A stretch of 37,675 nucleotides of DNA from an uncultured Marvinbryantia sp. (GTDB taxonomy: Bacteria; Bacillota; Clostridia; Lachnospirales; Lachnospiraceae). Below, in pieces: positions 33,229 through 37,675 of the stretch (positions are counted from its first letter, which is position 1; every line of letters begins with the position of its first letter). The notes beneath the pieces are model-generated. The model saw only the letters and a program-made list of their open reading frames with translations. It did no database searches and was not told the DNA's origin. A program made the position numbers and the translations under genes. The stretch lies in contig CALDMO010000015.1 in assembly GCA_937915375.1 (NCBI GenBank), positions 1 through 37,675 of the forward strand, written 5' to 3'.

Positions 33229-33936
33229 TCACTTTTTTGACCTTTTGTACTCATTTACAGACATTCCAGTGAATTTTTTAAAACATCTGCCAAAGTAATC
33301 TGCATTAGGTATGCCCACTTTTTCAGCAATTTGATATACCTTCCAGTCACCAGTTTTCAACTGATCGCAGGCATGACGCAATCGAATGCTATTTAAATAT
33401 TCTACTAATGTGACACCTTTCTTCTTTCGAAAAATCCTACTCAGATAACTCGGATTCATAAAAAATTTTTCAGATACTGCCGCTAAAGAAAGACTACTGT
33501 CCGCATAGTTTTCTTCCAAATAATCTGTAATCTGATCCACAACATCTCTGTCATCCTCTGATTTCCCAAATTGACATGCCACCCTTACCAATGCCTCTTT
33601 AATTTCCTGTCTCTTCAACGGTTTTAAAATAAAATCTATTGCTCCCGCCCGAAGCGCTTTTTGTGCATATTGGAAATCATCATACGCTGTCACAATAATC
33701 ACTTTTATTCTTTTATGCATTTTCATAATCTCTTCTGCCAGAGTAATCCCATCCATAATAGGCATTTTAATATCTGTGATCACAATATCCGGCATTTCTT
33801 CTTTGATTCTAAAAAGTGCCTCTACACCATTCGATGCTTCTCCCGTTATTTTCATGTGAAATTCTTCCCAATTTACAATAATCTTCAACAAATTTCTTGT
33901 ACTTTCTTCATCCTCTACAATTAAAACCTTTATCAT
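33229..33936 (-). CDS. YesN-type response regulator (receiver plus AraC HTH)
   Basis: A 235-residue regulator. The receiver domain (1 to about 122) has VEDEES at the start, phospho-acceptor Asp55 in IVITDIKMP, the switch Thr in VIIVTAYDD and Lys in LKPLK. A short linker leads to a pair of AraC-type helix-turn-helices (about 135-235: SLAAVSEKFFMNPSYLSRIF, then YQIAEKVGIPNADYFGRCFKKF). Many YesN proteins are over 500 residues; this is the short form. It overlaps the kinase gene by 29 bases. Three in-frame ATGs compete (33954, 33942, 33936); 33936 is chosen because it starts at MIKVLIVEDE, so the N-terminus is uncertain. It probably activates the transport operon that begins 93 bases downstream. 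Confidence 0.93.
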   Translation of the reverse strand: MIKVLIVEDEESTRNLLKIIVNWEEFHMKITGEASNGVEALFRIKEEMPDIVITDIKMPIMDGITLAEEIMKMHKRIKVIIVTAYDDFQYAQKALRAGAIDFILKPLKRQEIKEALVRVACQFGKSEDDRDVVDQITDYLEENYADSSLSLAAVSEKFFMNPSYLSRIFRKKKGVTLVEYLNSIRLRHACDQLKTGDWKVYQIAEKVGIPNADYFGRCFKKFTGMSVNEYKRSKK

Positions 33937-35704
33937 TCTCATTCTCTCCCTCATAATAAACAGGTACTCTTAAGCATATCATTGTTCCTTGTTTTTCTGA
34001 ACTTTTTATCTCATACTCTATATTTGTATCATAAAAAATTTTCATTCTTTCAATTGTCCCGCGAAATCCAAAACTTTTTTCATTGGTATCTAATGAGTCC
34101 CCCATCAATTCCGCTACCTTCTCTTTACTCATTCCTACGCCGTCATCTTCTACACTAAATACAAGATAACCGTTTTCTTCATACCCTGTTACATAAACAC
34201 ATCCATACGTACCCTTCTGACGTATCCCATGATTTACTGAATTCTCCACAAATGGTTGTAAAATCATCTTCAAAATCCTTCTATCCCAAATTTCTTTATC
34301 TATCTCAATCACATAACGCAAACTTTCCCCATAACGAATTTTTTGTAGATTCAGATAATCTTTTACCATCTGCATTTCTTCTTTTACAGAAATAATTTCT
34401 TTCCCTTTACTAAGCAATGTGCGATAATAACTGCCAAATGCTTCCAGCGCATCATAAACCTCCTCATTTTTTCCACTAAGAGCCAAATACCCCATTGCAT
34501 CAATCGTATTATACAAAAAATGTGGTTTCATTTGTTCCTGAAGTGCATTCAACTCCGTTTTTCTCTTAATCCTTTCTTCGTCATATACTCGTTGAATGAG
34601 TTTATCAATTTCATCTACCATATCATTATACGTATTTTTTAATACATTCATTTCTACAAAAGGTATTTTTCCATCTAAAATCTCAATTTTTTCAAATTTT
34701 TTACCACGCATTTGATTCATAGCATACGTGAGTGTTTCCAACGGTTTTGCAATATATTTTCTTGTCATCAAAAAATTAATTACACAAAAAACTGCCAGAA
34801 ATAAAATTGCAAGCACAAGCAACCATGTCAGCATACCAGAGGTACCCAATATATTCTTCACGCGCACACCTGAAATAATCTGCCATCCATATGGTTCTAT
34901 ACTATGTTCTGCAAGATACATTTTCCGATTATTTATTTTCATTTGAGGTGATGCAGCTCTTGCTCTTATATCTTCCAGCTTTAATTTTAAGGCTGGAATT
35001 GTAACACTCGATTGGCTATTTACCACTTTTCCAGTATTGTCCAAAAGATATAATATTTCCCCGTCTTCGGATAAGGCATCTTCTACACAATTTTCAAATG
35101 CTGAAATATCTATATTTAACATCAGAATTCCAATCGGCTGATAATCTATTGGACTGTTAATCACTCGAATCAATGATACCGCTGTTTCCAAACCACTTTT
35201 AGTCAATACTCTATCTGCATTCACTTTCAGGCAATAGGATCCTTTGAGTGCACATACTTCTTCATACCATTTTGCATCTTTTACATTTTCCGTTCTAAGT
35301 ACACGTACTTGATTACGATCGATACTACTGGCATGGTTGGCAAAATCCCATATGTATATTCCATTAATATGCGTCTTTGAATCTACCATTGAAAAAAATT
35401 GATGCAATGCCTGTTTCTGCAACTCTCCGTTTTTTTCTTCTAATGCCTCTGTCACCGCGCTACTCGATAAAATAATTTTCGAATAATAGGCAACATTATC
35501 AATCAAATTAGTCACATTATGTTCTATTGTCATCATTGTCTGATGCGAAATATTTTCCGCCTGTTCCTGCGCGCTCCAATTACTAATCTGATAAAAACAT
35601 ATGAAAATAATACACCATGATAAAAGCAAAAGTACCCCAAAATTACTTGCCAACTTTACAGAAATTTTTTGAGTCGATTTTCTCTTTCTTCCTGTTGTAT
35701 ACAT
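33908..35704 (-). CDS. YesM-type sensor histidine kinase
   Basis: A 598-residue membrane kinase. TM1 is about 22-40; a large extracytoplasmic Cache-like sensor region (about 41-288) follows, TM2 is about 291-313, then a HAMP linker (AKPLETLTYAMNQM). The His-kinase domain has the phospho-acceptor His395 in EQMKPHFLYNT, and the ATP domain has ENSVNHGI (487-494) and DDGVGM (520-525). These are the hallmarks of the YesM/LytS class that works with AraC-type regulators for carbohydrate use. GGGGAAG lies 5 bases before the ATG at 35704; a GTG two codons upstream abuts that site. It should sense a sugar or a sugar-loaded binding protein. Confidence 0.94.
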   Translation of the reverse strand: MYTTGRKRKSTQKISVKLASNFGVLLLLSWCIIFICFYQISNWSAQEQAENISHQTMMTIEHNVTNLIDNVAYYSKIILSSSAVTEALEEKNGELQKQALHQFFSMVDSKTHINGIYIWDFANHASSIDRNQVRVLRTENVKDAKWYEEVCALKGSYCLKVNADRVLTKSGLETAVSLIRVINSPIDYQPIGILMLNIDISAFENCVEDALSEDGEILYLLDNTGKVVNSQSSVTIPALKLKLEDIRARAASPQMKINNRKMYLAEHSIEPYGWQIISGVRVKNILGTSGMLTWLLVLAILFLAVFCVINFLMTRKYIAKPLETLTYAMNQMRGKKFEKIEILDGKIPFVEMNVLKNTYNDMVDEIDKLIQRVYDEERIKRKTELNALQEQMKPHFLYNTIDAMGYLALSGKNEEVYDALEAFGSYYRTLLSKGKEIISVKEEMQMVKDYLNLQKIRYGESLRYVIEIDKEIWDRRILKMILQPFVENSVNHGIRQKGTYGCVYVTGYEENGYLVFSVEDDGVGMSKEKVAELMGDSLDTNEKSFGFRGTIERMKIFYDTNIEYEIKSSEKQGTMICLRVPVYYEGENENDKGFNCRG

Positions 35705-35735
35705 AAACACTTCCCCTTTTCCGTTCTATTTCTCT

Positions 35736-35764
35736 ATTTTACATAGATTTTCTATCTTTGTAAA
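35736..35764 (-). promoter_or_regulatory. Promoter of the yesM-yesN-type operon, lying in an inverted repeat
   Basis: Minus-strand TTTACA (35759-35764), 17-base spacer, TAAAAT (35736-35741). The region is also an interrupted inverted repeat: TTTAC/GTAAA outside (35738-35742 and 35760-35764) and ATAGA/TCTAT inside (35743-35747 and 35751-35755), so a repressor site could overlap the promoter. Confidence 0.6.
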
Positions 35765-35836
35765 TTAAGCAATACGTCTTTACACACTCCCCGCCCCATT
35801 TTCATAAACTATCATATCACTTGATGGAGGTATCCG

Positions 35837-36607
35837 ATGCAGTCATTATTAGAATGTAATCATGTCTTTTACTCCTATCACACACCGGCTGGCGAAACAC
35901 CTGCACTTTCGGATGTTTCGTTTACGGTGCGCGATGGGGAATTTGCTGTAATCGTCGGTCCCAGCGGCTGCGGCAAATCCACACTTCTTTCGCTTTTATG
36001 CAGCCTTCTTGCGCCGGAATCCGGGTCCATCCTGCTAAACGGCAGAGAACTCGGCCGGCACACAGATTTTCATATTGGATATATGCCACAGAAAGATCAA
36101 CTCTTTGAATGGCGCAATATTTACGGCAACATTACGCTGGGCTTAGAAATCCAGCATCAAATGACAAGTGAAAACCTTGTACTTGCCGAAAAACTGATGC
36201 GCGAATACGGTCTCTGGGAATTCCGTCATGTCAAGCCAAGCCAGTTATCCGGCGGCATGCGTCAGAGAGCAGCGTTGATCCGAACCCTGGTGCTGCAGCC
36301 CTCCCTGCTGCTTTTGGATGAACCGTTTTCAGCACTGGATTACCAAACAAGGCTTTCTGTATCCGACGATATTTATCAAATCATTAAAAAAGAACACAAA
36401 ACAGCGATCCTCGTTACACATGATCTGGGCGAGGCCGTCAGTATGGCCGACAAAATCCTGGTTCTGTCCCGCCGCCCTGCCACGGTAATCGCCGAGATTC
36501 CTATAGAACTTGGCATTTCCGACCGTACACCAATAAAATCCCGAAACGCAGCACCATTTAAAGATTATTTCAATCAGATATGGAAGGAGCTGAACGAACA
36601 TGCGTAA
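35837..36607 (+). CDS. ABC importer ATPase (SsuB/TauB/ThiZ-like)
   Basis: A 256-residue ATPase of the nitrate/sulfonate/taurine/pyrimidine-precursor importer class. Walker A is GPSGCGKST (41-49), the signature is LSGGMRQR, Walker B is LLLLDEPFSALD and the switch His lies in LVTHDLGEAVSMADK. All catalytic residues are present. GGAGG lies 6 bases before the ATG. It overlaps the permease gene by 8 bases. The substrate cannot be told; no TPP riboswitch motif was found in the 130 bases upstream, which weakens a thiamine-precursor assignment. The binding-protein gene is not in this window. Confidence 0.93.
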   Translation: MQSLLECNHVFYSYHTPAGETPALSDVSFTVRDGEFAVIVGPSGCGKSTLLSLLCSLLAPESGSILLNGRELGRHTDFHIGYMPQKDQLFEWRNIYGNITLGLEIQHQMTSENLVLAEKLMREYGLWEFRHVKPSQLSGGMRQRAALIRTLVLQPSLLLLDEPFSALDYQTRLSVSDDIYQIIKKEHKTAILVTHDLGEAVSMADKILVLSRRPATVIAEIPIELGISDRTPIKSRNAAPFKDYFNQIWKELNEHA

Positions 36608-37433
36608 TTTTTTCAGACCGCCTGCCGCCGTATCCGCAGCCGGACTTTCTCACCATCAAAAAGCCTATCTTCACTCGCGTGCCCGTCATAAGCTGTTTGT
36701 TAAGATCATGCGTATCGTACTGCTGCTAGGCTTTTTAGGGCTCTGGGAAGTTTCTACGCAGCTTAGATGGATCGACGGCTTTATCTTCAGTAGCCCAAGC
36801 CGTATCACTGCCACATTTACCAATATGTTAAAAGACGGTACCATTTTTATGCATATCGGTACAACGCTTTGGGAAACCATCGCAAGCTTTCTGCTGGTCG
36901 TCCTCGTCGGTCTTCTGTCGGCAATTCTCCTGTGGTACAGCGATAAGCTCTCTGAAATCCTGGAACCTTATCTGGTTGTCTTAAACAGTCTGCCGAAATC
37001 AGCACTGGCGCCGCTTTTAATCGTCTGGCTTGGCGCAAACCGTACCACGATCATCGTTGCCGGTATGTCCGTCGCCATTTTCGGTACAATATTAAATCTT
37101 TACACAGGCTTTCGTGAGGTCAGTTTAGATAAAACCAAACTAATCTATACACTTGGCGGAAACCGCTACCACGTTCTGACAAAGGTCGTACTTCCAAGCA
37201 CAATCCCTGCGACAATCAGCATTATGAAGGTTAACATTGGTCTCTGTCTCGTCGGCGTGGTGATCGGCGAATTTATCGGCGCCAGAAGCGGTCTCGGCTA
37301 TCTTATTATCTATGGCAGCCAGGTATTCAAGCTCGACTGGGTACTGATGAGTATTGTGATTCTTTGTATCATTGCTATGGGATTGTACGCACTGATCGGT
37401 GCTGTAGAAAAATGGTACCGGAAACGAATATAG
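36600..37433 (+). CDS. ABC importer permease (SsuC/TauC/ThiX-like)
   Basis: A 277-residue inner-membrane protein of the BPD_transp_1 type with about six hydrophobic segments (first VLLLGFLGLWEVSTQL). A basic N-terminal tail of about 35 residues precedes TM1. The NSLPKSALAPLLIVWLGAN segment and the EAA-type loop (SLDKTKLIYTLGGNRYHVLT followed by KVVLPSTIPATI) are typical of sulfonate/nitrate-class permeases. The ATG at 36600 lies inside the end of the ATPase gene, showing coupling. A terminator lies 18 bases after the stop, so a binding protein is not encoded directly downstream on this transcript. Confidence 0.92.
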   Translation: MRNFFRPPAAVSAAGLSHHQKAYLHSRARHKLFVKIMRIVLLLGFLGLWEVSTQLRWIDGFIFSSPSRITATFTNMLKDGTIFMHIGTTLWETIASFLLVVLVGLLSAILLWYSDKLSEILEPYLVVLNSLPKSALAPLLIVWLGANRTTIIVAGMSVAIFGTILNLYTGFREVSLDKTKLIYTLGGNRYHVLTKVVLPSTIPATISIMKVNIGLCLVGVVIGEFIGARSGLGYLIIYGSQVFKLDWVLMSIVILCIIAMGLYALIGAVEKWYRKRI

Positions 37434-37450
37434 GTTCATAATAAAATGGG

Positions 37451-37498
37451 GCTGTCGCTTTAACGAATGAATTTTCGTGAAGCGACAGCTTCCTTTTT
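37451..37498 (+). terminator. Rho-independent terminator of the importer operon
   Basis: A 10-bp perfect stem, GCTGTCGCTT (37451-37460) with AAGCGACAGC (37480-37489), encloses a loop that itself holds a small ACGAA/TTCGT stem. TTCCTTTTT follows. Confidence 0.9.
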
Positions 37499-37517
37499 GC
37501 TGTTTTAAGGATAAAAT

Positions 37518-37589
37518 CCATCAAAAACTCTGCTCTTTGTTACCGGCTGTTATTAAAGACGCACTTTAATAAGCCATTTTTGATGGCTT
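37518..37589. repeat. Back-to-back perfect hairpins with an alternative pairing partner
   Basis: Two 7-bp perfect stems with 5-base loops abut without a gap: ATTAAAG/CTTTAAT (37552-37570) and AAGCCAT/ATGGCTT (37571-37589). The sequence CCATCAAAAA at 37518-37527 is exactly complementary to TTTTTGATGG at 37577-37586 inside the second hairpin, so two mutually exclusive folds are possible. No gene is seen from 37434 to the window end. Confidence 0.6.
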
Positions 37590-37675
37590 GAAAAACTGTT
37601 TTGATAAGTCAAAATTTAGACACTTTTTATCGAAAATAAATGCGTTCCGGTTCTTCCATTTTGAATCTTATTATG

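Noticed and set aside
35711..35836. Possible TPP riboswitch ahead of the ThiXZ/SsuBC-like importer
   Set aside because: No CUGAGA core or second conserved element was found, and the gap is too short for the full fold alongside the ribosome site.
1..37675. CRISPR array, insertion sequence, integrase or prophage
   Set aside because: No regularly spaced repeats of 24 bases or more and no transposase, integrase or phage structural motifs were found in any frame.

Overview
The window looks like a chromosomal segment of a low-to-mid GC Gram-positive anaerobe, most likely a Lachnospiraceae-type member of the Clostridia. Supporting signs are strong AGGAGG-type ribosome binding sites, TTGACA/TATAAT promoters, a Bacillus-type CGAAC-N4-GTTCG SOS box in front of recA, a DUF4317 gene, RNase Y, QueH, a YesM/YesN-type two-component pair, and a heterodimeric BmrCD-like ABC exporter. 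No complete insertion sequence, prophage or CRISPR array was seen.

Layout. (1) 1-7861, minus strand: a truncated tRNA-Arg(ACG) with its promoter, then (in transcription order) a tightly packed run: Gfo/Idh/MocA oxidoreductase, patatin-like lipase, DUF4317 protein, OmpR-type response regulator, histidine kinase, a membrane-anchored exported protein overlapping the kinase gene, and a divergent MurE-like Mur ligase. The 84-base gap before the Mur ligase holds a phased array of TGATACA heptamers (7+4 spacing, PhoB/OmpR-box geometry), the most interesting regulatory signal here. (2) 8000-11370: RNase Y, a truncated nucleoside-phosphorylase gene whose 3' end carries the rny promoter, a gene-poor stretch with two perfect hairpins, and a membrane-tethered XRE regulator. 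(3) 11331-16646: cytidylate-kinase-like protein, NhaD/ArsB-type permease, a small two-helix membrane protein, recX-recA with SOS box, and a beta-helix acyltransferase-like protein. (4) 16647-23608: argH, asd, an ABC-2 transporter pair with a degenerate ATPase, topB, and queH. (5) 23721-28016, plus strand: a MarR repressor with a palindromic operator on its own promoter, followed by a two-subunit ABC exporter. (6) 27971-35764, minus strand and visibly richer in A+T: a carbohydrate-uptake island with YesM/YesN sensor-regulator, secreted solute-binding protein, an intercistronic terminator, two permeases, a cytoplasmic SGNH esterase and a second, membrane-anchored binding protein, but no ATPase and no glycosidase. 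(7) 35837-37500, plus strand: ATPase and permease of a SsuBC/TauBC/ThiXZ-like importer, a terminator, then a non-coding tail with back-to-back hairpins.

How the parts may work together: in the first operon the two-component system probably senses an envelope signal, with the overlapping exported protein as a candidate accessory factor and the MurE-like ligase as a candidate target through the heptamer array. In the sugar island YesM/YesN probably activates the binding-protein promoter, which has a good -10 but no recognisable -35. The import system would need a shared MsmX-like ATPase encoded elsewhere, and imported acetylated sugars could be deacetylated in the cytoplasm by the SGNH esterase. 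Statements about substrates and regulation are inferences; gene families, motifs and sites are read from the sequence.
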